Origin: Paraspadella gotoi | Taxonomy: Eukaryota; Chaetognatha | DNA: 64,000 nucleotides | Direction: 5' to 3' | NCBI GenBank assembly: GCA_051294375.1 | Contig: CM119266.1 | Span: 16,486,087-16,550,086, forward strand | Shown here: positions 1 to 12,656 of the stretch, piece after piece | How positions within the stretch are numbered: position 1 is the stretch's first letter | How the letters are laid out: every line of letters starts with the position of its first letter | The notes under the pieces: model-generated | Told to the model about the DNA's origin: nothing | The model's database searches: none | Seen by the model: only the letters and a program-made list of their open reading frames with translations | Made by a program: the position numbers and the translations under genes

Positions 1-1810
1 GTCGGGGCGCTTAACCCGCCAGTAAGATGGTGTTACAGCCTGATCTGAGGCTCAGGGACTGCTTATATTGAACGGTTCTGTCATTAACACATAACAATAA
101 TTACTGTCTCTTCAGTATATATGTTTTTAGGTCTTTTTGTCACCGACCACGACAAAAGCAACGACGATGGCGGCGACGACGACAATGCCGATAACGTTTG
201 ACTTAATTGATTAAATAATTAATTGATAAAAAAATTTATTGATTGAATAATTAAATAATATTTAAATAAATTGATTGATTGAATAATTAATTGATTAACT
301 AATTAATTATTTGATTAATTAATACATCTTGTATTTACATTTCATTTTTAAAAAAAGAAGCATAATCAATTAGTGAAACAGGTTTTTTTTCCATTTAAAC
401 TCATTTCCACTCAGACGATTCCATCGAAACTTGATTTCCAGCTTAATCACACACTTTCCTACCCACATACAAAATTTCAAGTTACTCCCCCCATCCACTG
501 ATTGATAATTGGCGTTCAAATAGGGAAATATAATTTTTTTTTCCATTTAAACTCATTTACACGCGCACAATTCTATCGAAACTTCATATCCAGTTCAATC
601 ACACACTTCCCTACCAGCACACAAAATTTCATTCCAATCCATCCATCCAATCACAAATAATTAGAGTTTTTTGCTAAGGTGGGACGGACGGATGGACTTT
701 TTTTGCATAATTTATCATAATTCGATGTTCTGACATGATATAAGTAAATGCCCAACAAGATTGAGGGGGCGGACCGACAAAGTAAATTATAGAATTATAA
801 AAACCGTCTTTGTAACAAGAATTTAAAACAATAAAAACAGGAAATTAATAATTAAGAATAATAATTAATTTGATATGCCATTGTTTGTTTTTAGGTTTTT
901 TCGTCACTGACCACGACAAAACCGACGAAAATAACGATTAATTGATTGACTTGATTTATTAAATAATTGATAAATATTATTAAATAAATTTATTGATTGA
1001 ATATTTAAGGAAGAAAGCATAATCAATTAGTGAAACATGTTTTTTTGGTTTTTCCCTTCTCATCAAGCAACCAACTATATGCAAGTTATGAGCATTTTTA
1101 ACGTAAATGGTACAAACCGACGGACAGACATTCCGACAAAAGTGACTTAAAAAGTTGTTCCGAGAGAAAGTGACAGAAAAACAAGTTTGAGCAAACAATG
1201 CCCGATCTGCCCACGCTCATTAGTGGTAAGCAGCTGATCAGATAATATTATTTTTTTTAAATTTGTGTCAAAATCGATTTTCACTGTCATGCCTCTCGAT
1301 CACAAAATTAATTAATTATAAATAATTAATTACTTATTTAATAATAATTAATTAATGCAGCTTGAATTTACATTTAATATAAAAATAAAAAAAGCATAAT
1401 CAAATAGTGAAATAGATTGTTTTTTCTATTTTAACTCATTTCCACATGGGCGATTCTATTGAAACTATTTCCTGCTCAATCACACATTTTCCTACCCACA
1501 TACAAAATTTCATTCCAATCCATCCATCAAATCATGAGTAATTTTAGTTAAGGTGGGATGGATAGACAGACAAGACTTTTTTGCATAATTTATCATAATT
1601 CGATGTTCTGACATGATATAAGTGAATGCCCAACAAGATTGGGGGGGCAGACCGACAAAGTGAATTATAGAGCCGGAATCTGCTGTAAGCAGATCCGGCT
1701 AAAAATAAAAGTACAACTAAAAGATTGTGTTTAATCTCTCTTTTCGTTGCAAAAATTATTTAAGGAAAGGTTTTTATTTTTTGGCAAAAAATGAACACTG
1801 TTCATTACAT
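1..1810. repeat. Repeat-filled stretch, no gene
   Basis: No coding region is supported here. Positions 1-117 are the end of a family A (TRIM-like) repeat, recognisable by the run from CGCTTAACCCGCC through GAACGGTTCTGTC to CTGTCTCTTCA. The rest is family C (Helentron-like) sequence. About 330-805 is a partial copy; 880-1060 carries pieces of the internal part; and 1172-1702 is a near-complete copy starting AACAAGTTTGAGCAAACAAT and ending in the hairpin AGATCCGGCTAAAAA. AATTAATT-type AT runs fill the spaces. Confidence 0.7.
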
Positions 1811-1946
1811 TAGATTTTAGCCTGGCTTATAGTCCAAGGTGTATGAAAAATGAGAGATCTGGTAGATCCAACGACAACGTCGGCAAAGAGCAAGAAAAGA
1901 ACCATTGCATTCCTGTAGTATAAACGAGACCGGACCAGAGAATTAC

Positions 1947-4900
1947 CTAAAATCTTCGCCGCCGTCACACCCATCATTTCCCTCTCCCCAAGAACAATCG
2001 ACAAGATACTGCTGCGACAGCCTAACTCGCATTTTCGTTTTCAAAAATATTCTACCCTCGATAGTACCAGTTGTTCCAAAAGACCAGCATGAACCACACA
2101 CAGCTTGGTCTTTAACCTTGAGAAATAAAGGAATGCTGGTTAAACACCTCAAAAATTTAATTACAGCATTTGGGATAAATTTATATAAATTTAGTTCTAA
2201 AAGTCAGGAGCAAGATAGCTCATTTATTAAATGAATGGATAATTTTTATATTGGTTGTACCAATTTCATAAATAAATACACTTTTTCTAACTTGAGTAAC
2301 AGCTCCTGGAATTCTCCAATCCCATTCCTTTGGAGTAGTTTTTTTGTCTGTGTTGTTTTGTAATGGTTTATATAGAAGCCCTCCATGGTATCCAGGTGTT
2401 TTTTTAAGTCCCAACATCATTTTAATCTCAGAATGATTTTTATCAGTCATATGATTCACTGCGAGCGAAAAGCTGAGACCAGCTCGATTTTTGGAATGTA
2501 TAAACCTAAATATAAACACTATCAATCAAAATATTGAAAGGCATCCGCTGATTAGTAAGTCGGCACAAAGTAAAAACTAAGAGTTCTGTAATATAAATAA
2601 CGTTAGAGCATCCCTGTAGGATGACGAAATTTAAAAAAATTAAAAATTTTAAGTATAGTTAATAACATAGTATGGTGGACTAAAATCCACCAACCGTTCA
2701 TCAGCGGCCATTGCTGCCGGAGGCAAATCATTCGCCTCCCAACCCAAAGGTCCGGGGTTCTAGCCCGGTGGTCGCCTAGCAGGAAGGACGGGGCGCTTAA
2801 CCCGCCTTTAACACGGTGTTACAGCCTGATCCGAAGCTCAGGGACTGCTTACATTGAACGGTTCTATCACTAACACAACAATAATTACCGTCTTTTCAAT
2901 AACATTTAAAGTTTATCATATTATTATAAATCATAAAATTTTTTTTTTAAATTAGAATTTTTAAAAGGGATTCGGTTAAAGCTTGAAAAAATAAAAAAAT
3001 ATTACTACAAGATTTTTAAATTTTTAGATTTTATTGGTTAAAATTAGCAAAAACTAACATAAATTGTTTTTCATTGCCTATGCCTAAATGTTTAAATGCT
3101 TCAATCTTATACTGTGCTTCTTCGTTAAAAAAATAATAGTAAATATAGATTAAGTATATGATAAACAAATGAATTTTATATTACAGAACTCTTAATGATA
3201 AAAAGTGATCAATTTTGGCCCGCCTTAATGATTAACCTTAGATTATGTCGAAAGTTATTCCTCTTTTCCAAATACTCTTCATTCGAGCGATAATTCTTCG
3301 CATGTCTCTTGACAAACTTTTTAAAAATACGATGCATGAATGAATCATTTTTGTCAATATATTCCGACATAGGATTATGATGACTGTGTTGTTCCAAATG
3401 TAAATCCGCAACGCCAGGACCGGGAAAACCGTGGCAAGGACTGGCGGGAGCAGGTTTTACGCTCATCGGATCAAACACGGTGGGATCCGTCTTTCCTAAA
3501 TGTTCGTTGTTTTATATACGTAGTACTAAACATACCATATGAGGGTTAAAAATCATATTGTTAATAGTTCACAAGAAAAAAATTAATGAGAGCGTAACTC
3601 GCAATATTTTTAATATCTTTTATATATACAAATTTAATATGTATATATTACATACCTGACAGATATTTGTTATAGATCAAAATATAATGATCATAATGCG
3701 ATCCAAATAAAGTATCATAACCCTTCATTTCAAAGCGAAGAGGTCGGGGATTAGCACCTTAAAAACGATAAAATTATCAGAAAATCTGGCTCTGATAAAA
3801 GAACCGACCCTTCAAGTATTCACTCAGTCGACAGAATTGAAATGACAGTCCTAGGCTAACCAAAGTCAGGTCTCCCATCTATCTTTCTTTCATGGAGTTT
3901 TTGAAAAGGCATAAATCCCCCATTTTTCAATATATTCCTTCTAAATTTCCCTCTCTACCTTTTTTATAGGATGGAGCTCAAGAAACATGCTATTTAGACT
4001 TGTCACTCTTATCCCAGAGTGCCCCTTTTCTGTTTTTTTTTTCAGAATTTATTTTTAAATTTAATATTTAATTTAAATATATTTATAAACTTATAAACTA
4101 ATCCTTAACCCTCACTTAATTCTAAACCCTAATTCTAAACCTTTATCCTTAATTTCTAACCTTAACCTCTAACCCGAAATATTAGTCCTAAACCTAAATC
4201 CTTAACCCTAACCTCTAACCTAATCTTTAACTTAAAAACTTAACCTAACTTCAAATTTTAGAAAGAAATAGGGCGTTCTGAAAAAAGGCCGAAACCTTTT
4301 TTACCTTTTTCAGCTCTGTTTGAAAAAAATTTGAAAATTGGTTTAAAAGAATAAAAATTATTATTTTGCTTAAATGTGAAAAAATGTACTATTAGAATCA
4401 GACTATTTATTATGCAAAATAAAATATCCGTCCATCTGTTCCTCGCGAGCTTTGAAAGCCATTTACTTATGAGTATGTTGGGTGATTGACTTGAAATTTG
4501 GTGTGTGGGTAAAGAAGTATGTGATTAGGCTTGAAAATAAGTATCGCTGAAATCGTTAGAATGGAAACCGAGTTTAAATTTAAAAAAAAATCAATTTAAT
4601 GACTATCAACAAACAAAAAAAACTACTACAATAATCACTACAACCATAACCACAAACACCCTAATGGCCACAGCCACAGTAACCACGGCAAAAACAACGT
4701 CTATGACGGCGACAATGACGATAACACCGACGATGATTAATTGAATGATTGATTGACTAATTAAGAAAATAGTAAAATTACTTGTTTCACTATGTTAAGT
4801 CTTGGATTAATTAAATAATTAATTAATTCTTTTATTGACTGATAATCGATAATCGATTATCGATAGATAGATTAATTGATTGAATAATTGATCGATTAAT

Positions 4901-6598
4901 TAATTTATGAATTGAATAATTAGTGCAGCTTTGATATAAAAAGAAATTTCCACTCGAACGATTCCATCGAAACTTGATTTACCGCTTAATAACCCACTTC
5001 TCTACACACACACAAAATTTCAAGTCAATTGCGCCATACATTCATGAGTAATATACGTTCAAAGCTAAGGGGGAAGGACGGACATCTTTTTTGTATAATT
5101 TATCATAATTCGATGTTCTGAGTACTTATTATAGTACTAACTTTTATTTAAGTTTGTAAGCTTTATAAGAAACCGTTCTTAAAATATAAAACAACAAATT
5201 TAACATTTTTTATATATTAATAATATTAAAAAGCTTTAGTATAAAAACCCAATGAACTAATTCAAAAAGTTTCCAGATGTTAAAAAAGTGTTCTATCTTG
5301 GCCCGCCTTACTTTATAATGCCTAAAGCCTTTAAGCTATTATAATTATATTTAAGCTATTATACCTGTAGTAAAATAAAATGTGAAGGTGTTTGTTACAT
5401 ATTTTCCGTCTTTAGTTTTGTTCATCCACATTTGCGCTTTTTCACCACTGATCGTTGTATCCCCAACATACTGCAATAAATATTTTACAATGATAAAAAT
5501 TATAACTCAGGAATGATAAAAATACGGTTATAAAACTTTTATACAATAAAAACCATGTTACTGTCAGTTATTAACTACTAAATAAAATATTTAAAAAACA
5601 ACTTTGTACGAAAGCATGAGAGCATTTATGGCTTCAACTTACGGAATATTACAAATGTAAATGGGTCCTCATTACCTGGTAATAAGTAAGATTAGGAATG
5701 ACGTTTTGAAGCTTCCCTCCAGCTATTTTAAAGCAGTTTATTTGGTTTAAAACCTTTTCATTAGAAAATGGGTTGATCTTAAAAGATGTGTCAATGTCTT
5801 CTCTCTGAATAGTTTTCATCGTACCACCTAATAAAAAAGAGAATATAAAGTACAGTGATCTTCGCAGGACGATAAAAAGCTATGTTTTAACAAATAAAAA
5901 ATTAAAAAAGGGAAGAATATATATTTTTAAAAATTTCACTTTTTTTTATTAACTTGAAAATTGTGAAAAACTATTTTTTTAAAACTTAATTTCTTAATTA
6001 TTTATTTCATTTTTTTAACTTTAACCCTAAATATTTTTCCTGAATTGAATTTTTCATTTCTTTTCTTTCTCCCTTAATCTTATCTGTCTTCACTCACTAA
6101 CAATCTCTCAATCCCTTTCACTCACTTCTTGTTACAAAACTATTTTTGTACTGATGATGACTTACATTGAATTCAAAATATTTCGTGTAATATTTTATCT
6201 AATTGATAAATTTCAAACTACCACTTAAACCTCAACATTTTTTACGTCCAAATTTGAACTTTCTGTATTTTGAATTAAATAGTCGTTTACAGTAGTTTAC
6301 ACAGAGTTAAGTTCAACATGGTAACTTCACGTAATAAGGGACATAAACGAACGATAGCCAAAAATTATCGTATTAAGATCATAATCGAAAACCTACCGAA
6401 ATAATCTATTCTACTTTTTCCAGTGCTTCCGCTGATCCAGGCTTGGAATGGTTCAACGAGCTCGGCATAAGGTAGGTTAAGACTTCCCGTTACATAATAA
6501 TCTGGACCGAATTCGGGTGGCGACTTGGTCAAGACGGCGGCGGCGGCAGCCGCGAGCCCGAAGGCGGTGAGACACAGGTTCAGCATGAGACGAGCCAT
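1947..6598 (-). CDS. Papain-family (C1A) cysteine protease, 26/29-kDa / counting-factor-associated type, 3' exons missing
   Basis: This is a lysosomal or secreted endopeptidase with a long N-terminal extension. Seven exons join in consistent phase: 6397-6598, 5676-5827, 5365-5470, 3656-3757, 3237-3495, 2292-2505 and 1947-2116, giving about 401 aa. Exon 1 begins with a signal-like, Ala-rich segment and the extension motif [21 protein letters not shown]. Exon 5 has GFPGPG, NPMSEYI and the start of an I29 propeptide. Exon 6 continues it ([18 protein letters not shown]) and enters the mature domain at PKEWDWR. Exon 7 carries the oxyanion Gln and catalytic Cys in [11 protein letters not shown], then [17 protein letters not shown]. 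The last exon ends at a donor (GTAATT) in phase 2. The C-terminal third, with the catalytic His and Asn, was not found; it lies left of the window or is lost. Introns hold family A, B and C repeats. The family identity is secure; whether the gene is intact is not. Confidence 0.9.
2680..2893 (+). repeat. Family A solo repeat (TRIM-like LTR)
   Basis: This is a near full-length single copy lying in the last-but-one protease intron region. It begins TGGTGGACTAAAATCCACCA, itself an inverted repeat. It continues through two hairpins (GGAGGC...GCCTCC and CCGGGGTTCTAGCCCGG) and ends near CTGTCTTTTCA. The second hairpin resembles a tRNA T-arm, so a tRNA-derived SINE is an alternative reading. Confidence 0.65.
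4080..5150. repeat. Degenerate CCTAAC-rich tract followed by family C fragments (protease intron)
   Basis: Positions 4100-4260 contain degenerate CTAACCCTAA-like words. From 4430 to 4570 there is an inverted fragment of family C, recognised by TGATTGACTTGAAATTTGGTG. From 4600 to 5125 comes a direct fragment with CATAATTTATCATAATTCGATG. No exon is seen in this part of the protease intron. Confidence 0.5.
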
Positions 6599-6908
6599 GA
6601 TAAATTTGAAATACTTCGCACATCCGAGAATCCACCGATAAAATTCGGAGAATCTGAGGGTTTTTTTGGAGGCGGATTCTCATGTGATTGACATTAGTCA
6701 TTGCGATTGAATCTAGTTGAAACTCGGGTAGCAAATTGGTAACTGATACGGACTGTCTCTGAGGCTCCAAAGTAAACAAATTTTTGAGATCAAGGATTTG
6801 TTCTTTCATTTTCAAAAAGTTAGTCTCATTTACGGCCATCTCGAGGTTTTCTAAAGAGAAATAAAAGACTGCGAAAGTTACTAGTACGGAGTCGTTAGTC
6901 GTGGTCAA

Positions 6909-9160
6909 CTAGTGATTATCAAAGCAAGTCACGTTTTAAAGAAGTGAATCTGTAATCTTACAATCCATATATAAAAATATAGCAGTAGTAAATATATCTT
7001 CACAATAAATCAAAAAACAGTTTTCATATTACGATGAGAAGAAAAAGAAATGAAAATGTTTTTCGTACTACATATACATACATATACATTATATTATATA
7101 TATAATAACAGAAATAGTTAAAAACATTAACATTTAAATTTCGAACCCATTACATATGGAATAGATTCCCTTTCTCTTATTACAGTTCTAAAGTGTTGCG
7201 CCGCGAATTATCTCATAAATATTTTAAGTTGTTAAAATATAGGTTTTTTTCTCCACCAAGTGCTATAAAAATGTTTGTTAAATATAAAAAAAAGCATTTC
7301 CTTTCAGTTACACCTTACACACATACTTTGCTGAAAGACATCAGGCTTTTTAAATATACAATTCTTTTTCCCTGATTTTTAAAAGTCGGGTATAAGTAAA
7401 AGTATTAGCGACAATTTTCATTTCCAACGTGGTAATAAGGTTCATGCTATATATATTTTAAAAATACGACAACGAAAAAATTCACTGGTTCAAGACTGTT
7501 CAACTTTAAGTGTACATGTCTACAATTTAGAGTTTATTAGATAATTATGCATAGTATGCATACTTCTCATAAAAGTTTTTACACAATCGTCTTTAATTGC
7601 GACCACTTAAAATGAAATAATGCGGCATAACTTCTCGTTTAAAACTACCTTGTAAACAGCAATATATATATATATTAAAAATCTTTGGATGCAATCAATG
7701 GGAAAGTATTCGTGAACTTTGTAGCTCGTTTGGTTATCATGACTTAATAACTATGTTTAACAATCGTAGAAAGAATTTTATATCTAAGATTTATTCCTTA
7801 AAAAATTCCGTTCTTAAGGGCTTGATTCCCCTTTTTAAGACATGAAAAAAGTTTTAAATATTGTTTACTGTTATTACTTTATTATCATCATTATTTTTTC
7901 TCTCTCCCCCTTCTTTTAAACACATTTTGCAGACTTATGTATGAATGTTTTGTTTGATTTTTGTACTAAATCAACTATGTTGCATTCTAATAAAAACGCT
8001 TATATTAACTAACGCATTCATTGAGAATACCTCGACAAAATATTTCCAACATCACTATACCAAAGCTTGAAACTATGCAGCAACATTATTCTATCAGCAT
8101 CATTGATGCTTGACAATCGAAGCAATCTATATAACTAAGTACTACAAGTATTGTTGCACGTCAACAAAAATTGTAAATGATATTGATCGATATTCTAATA
8201 TCCAAAATAGAAAATCTAACTTACATGAAAGCTTAACCAGGATAAGAAGACTTCATACCTAAACTTACCGTAAAAGTCAAGTATAAGAAAAATTACTTAT
8301 AGATGATATTCTAATTTAGTGACATATACTGCTTAATAAATAGAACAAACAGGGTTTATCACTTTAAAGGCTCATTTAAAAAAGCCAGGCCTTTTCAAAA
8401 CAATTTTTGGGGTCTTTTTAACAAATTTTTGAAAAGGCCCAGTTTCTTTAAAAATGTTCAAACTTTGTATCATTTGTAACTGAATTAAAAAAAAATAAAA
8501 ATAATACACATATTAATTCTTGGTAAATAAGATTTTGTGAACTTCTTATGATTTTTTTTAAATTTAAAATTTATAAAAAACTTTTAAAAGGCCTTTAATT
8601 ACATTTCAACTACTGTACTTTCTAATATAAAAAAGTTTGAGCATTTTGTTAAGGCGCAAATTTGAAATGACCAAGGACGCCGGTTTCTCGATATACCTAC
8701 CCTTGGCCTTTTGGGCCTTTTAAAAATTTGAACCTTTTTACAAACCCTGAGAACAAACCGCAATAAAATTAACGAAAGTTTATTAAAGAAAAAATGCCAG
8801 GGCAGTATCCCTGACAACATCAGTTTGTTGAAACTCAACGGCAGCATTTTAAATTCAGAATCTGTCGCGATTCCGTTCTGTCGTTCCTAGTGGGAGACCT
8901 AAGATAAAATAGAAAAATAATAATAAAATAGTAAAATTTAGCCGAATAATTTTGCACATCCAATCCTCGCAAGAGCCGTATAGGTACAATTAAAAAATAT
9001 GATCGAAGCAAAAGCAGAATATTTATACAATGATGGCAACTATTTACATGTACTACTACGAATCCATGAATAATCAAGGACTATTGAAGCTTTTGATAGT
9101 AAACTTATCAGGACGTATAAAGAAGGCACAAAAAAAAATGGCCCCATATAATTTTCTTAA
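6909..9160. other. AT-rich intergenic DNA, no gene seen
   Basis: No supported coding region. The stretch is upstream of the protease start codon and may hold its promoter, but no convincing core promoter stands out. Around 8380-8720 there are repeated short words of the type AAAAGGCC/GGCCTTTT, also present near 4280-4330, suggesting an unnamed dispersed repeat. Short open frames at 8599-9077 look like chance. Confidence 0.4.
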
Positions 9161-9838
9161 AACAAGTTTGAGCAAACAATGTCGGAACTGATAATTAAGC
9201 GGTAATCAGCTAATCAGATGATAAATGACGATAATTCTTTCAGTTTGTGATCCTAACTGATCATAAAAGAACTTACCAAACCAATGGCTGCACCAATACA
9301 TGTAAATCGTTTGCAAGAAATTAAACTGAACTGTTACTAAGGTACAAACAAATATTTTTTTAATTATTATTATTATTTCAACTCAACTCGCACCATTTTT
9401 TCAACTCGAACCATTTTTTCAACTCGAACTAATTTATTTAATTAAATAATTAAAACATTTATGAGTAAGCATAAATAATAAAAATTCAAGTCAACTTGAC
9501 TTTGGTTTTTTTCATGCAAACTTATTTCCACTCTTTGATTCCATCAAAACTTTATATCCAGCTCAATCATACACTTTCCTACCCACGCACAAAATTTCAT
9601 TCTAATCCAACCATGAGTCCTTCAGACAGATATGGACGGATGGACAATTTTTTTTTGGCATAATTTTTTATTTTTTTCTACTAATTCAAACAACGAAACG
9701 AAAGAATTCGATACAATGTCATAATTTATCATAATTCGATGTTCTGTCATGATATAAGAAAATGCCCTACAAGATTGAGGGGGCGGACCGACAAAGTGAA
9801 TTATAGAGTCGGAATCTGCTGATTAGCAGATCCGACTA
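9161..9838 (+). repeat. Family C (Helentron-like) copy
   Basis: It starts with AACAAGTTTGAGCAAACAAT (about 9163), loses part of the middle, and resumes at about 9440. It ends with the diagnostic hairpin GATCTGCTGATTAGCAGATC followed by CGACTAAAAA at 9838. It abuts the minus-strand exon-like segment 9836-10240, whose stop codon falls at the element border. Confidence 0.65.
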
Positions 9839-10240
9839 AAAATGAATTGATAGTATCATCGCCTGCTCGGGCTCACCTTCATTTTCAGCAGATTCCAATC
9901 GATCCTTCCTTGCCTGTCTTCCAGGATAAAACCCACCCGTGGAACACAAATCCTTAGGCGCCAGATCAAGATTGCCAAGGCGGAATGCCGAACCTCCGGA
10001 ACCGGACCGATGAATACCGCCGATAGTCGAGTCGCAAACGGCACCGATGGTCCTCGGAGAGGCGGCCGGAACCACTCCCGGGACACGAGAATTATACGTT
10101 GCCCTCGCAGAATTCATTGACCAAAGGGACTTCATTGAAGTTGCCATTTCATCCGGCGACGAAGCGATACGGGTCTCTGGAGTAGAATTGAAGGAATTTC
10201 CGGAAAAGTTTTTCCTAATCCCAGTTGTCTTGGTGGAACT
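9836..10240 (-). CDS. Hypothetical terminal exon, Ser/Gly-rich protein
   Basis: Not recognised. On the minus strand an open frame of about 134 codons follows a good splice acceptor (pyrimidine tract ending CTTCTAG) and runs to a TAG at 9836. Base composition is clearly richer in G+C than the flanks. The peptide is rich in Ser, Thr, Gly and Arg (for example GGIHRSGSGGSAFR and LCSTGGFYPGRQARKDR), with no hydrophobic segment, so a disordered cytosolic or nuclear tail is likely. The stop codon lies exactly where a family C element ends, so the true 3' end may have been cut off by that insertion. The opposite strand is also partly open (10047-10277), which lowers confidence. No upstream exon was identified. 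Confidence 0.35.
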   Translation of the reverse strand, partial: SSTKTTGIRKNFSGNSFNSTPETRIASSPDEMATSMKSLWSMNSARATYNSRVPGVVPAASPRTIGAVCDSTIGGIHRSGSGGSAFRLGNLDLAPKDLCSTGGFYPGRQARKDRLESAENEGEPEQAMILSIHF

Positions 10241-10529
10241 AGAAGGAAAAATTAAGGACACGTTAGTACAACTGTGAACGCTTAAAGTTGTCTTCGAAAA
10301 ATATCACTAAAATTAACACACTTGATGTCGAGAGAGTTTTTTTGACAGCAGCACCTATCGCCAGAAAATACTTCGTTAGCTAGCTTGGTTTGTTTGTAAT
10401 CGGAACCTAATCATATGAAATAAAAGTCTTAGCATTCCGAAGATATGGAGCACAAGATTGTTGGACACCCTCTTATAAGTACATTTGCGTGCTCATTTCT
10501 ACAAATAAATACATATAAATATAGTCAGA

Positions 10530-10600
10530 CCTAATCTTAAATTCGCCGACTGGGAGATTCAGGGTTAATGATGGTTTAGAGGTGGTTATTAAGGTGGGCC
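10530..10600. repeat. Fragment of MITE family D
   Basis: Contains the terminal signature CGCCGACTGGGAG followed by GGGTTAATG and GGTGG words. Only one end of the element is recognisable. Confidence 0.4.
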
Positions 10601-10739
10601 AAAATTTGTCATTTCTCATTAGTTCTGTAATACAAAATTTATTTGTCTATTAAATACTTAATAAATATTTACTAACTCTTTTAAATATTTATAAATGCAT
10701 AGGCAATATAAAAAAATTAAATTTTGAAAATTTCGAAAT

Positions 10740-10970
10740 CATCAGCAATGAGAAGAGGCTTCACGCCATCGGGAAACGAGCCCGTGTCGAAGATCCGATT
10801 GTATTGTATAAATGCTTAACAATTTTGTATCGAATCCATCCGTTTCAAATTCTGACACTGTCTTTGTTTATGACTTTTCTTGAGAATAAAATCTACTTTG
10901 GTTTCATGTTTAAATCTCTGTCTACCTAGTTCAAGTTAAATGTGGTGGCAGCAGTGTGATTCGAACCAAC
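10740..10970 (+). mobile_element. LTR retrotransposon fragment with tRNA-Leu primer-binding site (plus orientation)
   Basis: The LTR-like part contains TATA-like GTATAAATGC, a polyadenylation-type AATAAA about 80 bp later, and is followed directly by TGGTGGCAGCAGTGTGATTC at 10943. That site is complementary to the 3' end of a metazoan tRNA-Leu, including the CCA. A related copy in the opposite orientation lies at 11557-11880. No reverse transcriptase or gag remains between them. Confidence 0.5.
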
Positions 10971-11532
10971 ACCTTTAACTTTTTATAGTTCTTGTTAATT
11001 TTAACTAATAAAACAAAAAAGTAGAATATTGTAATAATATTTTGTATTATTCAAAATTCAGAATATGAACAATTTTTTTTTTGATTTATAGTATTACAAT
11101 AAACTTTAAATGCTTTTATGAAAATGGTACAACCAATATATAAATTATCCATTCATTTAATTAATTAATCAATTAATTCAATTATTTAATTAAAACTTTT
11201 TAAAAAAATTGTTATCTCTCAGTGGGAAAAATTATGTCTCTTCTCTCTTTCTCGCGCTAAAATTCTTAGTACGCGAGTTTGACGAGTCATTTTAGTCTGG
11301 TCGGTCCACATATTTACCGTATTTTATTGGTCGATTTTTGGAGGAAAATAAGAATATTTTTCAGTCCTGTTATATAGTTATATAGTCAATAAGAAACATC
11401 TGCCAGTTTTTGAATCCCGTTATACTGTGAGAAATGTTTGTTTTCTCGCTAGCGGAGACGACATCCAAATATGGGAGTAGAAATAGTAATAAACCTTTAC
11501 AAATTTGTTTAATCAACATCTTATCATTTTAC

Positions 11533-11880
11533 CAGTCTCAACGGAGGCGTGGGTTCGAATCTCACCGCTGCCACCACATTGAAGGAAAAACTCATGGATT
11601 TCTTGATGAAATCAAAACGAGCTTTATTCTGAGAATAATAAGGTGACGGTGAGAAACACGCAGGAGTCCAGATCAATTCTACTGAAACTAAGGAAAGCTA
11701 GGTCTATTTATATCTAGAGAAGAGGATCAGAGGCAAGAGTGATTTTGACAGTTTTATCGATCCTGCAAGCTGATTGGTCGATTTCGGTTCCGTATCAGTG
11801 ATTCCATTCTAGCGGCGATCGCCCGTTCCTCCGATCCGATTTCACTTTAGGTGAGGCTGAGTCTCCTGCGATGATATATA
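11533..11880 (-). mobile_element. LTR retrotransposon fragment with extended tRNA-Leu complement (minus orientation)
   Basis: Read on the minus strand: a U3-like part, a TATA box (GATATAAATAG), GAATAAAGC as polyadenylation signal, an LTR end, then the primer-binding site TGGTGGCAGCGGTGAGATTC (11576 downward). On the plus strand 11533-11576 reads as the variable arm, T-arm and acceptor 3' strand of tRNA-Leu(AAG) with CCA. The complementarity is about 44 nt, longer than a usual 18-nt site. Confidence 0.5.
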
Positions 11881-12109
11881 TCATTTTACTTTTTTTGTCA
11901 ATATTACTTATTGACCAGGGGGGTGAAAAAAATGTTATGACTCTTCTCTCTTTCTCTCCCTCAAATTCTTAGTACGCAAGTTTGACCAGTCATTTTAGTC
12001 TGGCCGGTCCACATTTCCACCGTATTTTATTAGTCGATTTTTGGAGGGAAATAAGAATATTTTTCAGTCCTGTTTTTAGATTCAATAAAAAACGTCTGCC
12101 TGTTTTTTA

Positions 12110-12275
12110 ATCCCAACCCAAAGGTCTGGGGTTCTAGCCCGTGGTCGCTTAGCAGTTAAGAGGGACGGGGCGCTTAACCCGCCAGTAACACGGAGTTACA
12201 GCCTGATCCAAAGCTCAGGGACTGCTTATATTGAACGGTTCTGTCACTAACACATAACAGTAATTACTGTCTCTT
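12110..12275 (+). repeat. Family A repeat, 5'-truncated
   Basis: Contains the second half of family A: CCCAACCCAAAGGTCTGGGG, the CGCTTAACCCGCC box, GAACGGTTCTGTC and CTGTCTCTTA. The first hairpin and the TGGTGGAC start are missing. Confidence 0.6.
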
Positions 12276-12656
12276 AAAAGTTTCTCGTTCAATACAAAAA
12301 CGTCATATTACTCAAAACCCACTTTAAAACAGTCAGAAAAGGGGGACGTTTGGATGCCGTCTCCGCTTGCGAGAAATTAAACATTTTTCACACTCAGTGA
12401 TATTTATATTACAGTTTTTACCTGGTTCCGCCTTAGTGGTTAGGCTTAGGAGACTTAGGGTACGGGTAATTGGATAACAATTTGTACCATTTGTTTAATA
12501 ATAAAATTTTGCCAACATTTTTGTATATTGTTACTTAAAAGCGACACAATATACAATTTAAGATTAAACTACGATACATTTCAATCCATGAATTGTGTAC
12601 CTCAAAATTGTAGTCTCAAGAAAATAATATTTTTGACAGTCGATAGGCATCTATAA

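Noticed and set aside
1810-1912. Last exon of the protease (frame NAMVLFLLFADVVVG)
   Set aside because: It would require a 34-bp intron, and the peptide does not resemble the family after the GEDF motif.
6477-6908. 143-codon minus-strand frame overlapping protease exon 1
   Set aside because: A different frame from the homologous exon, without recognisable features.
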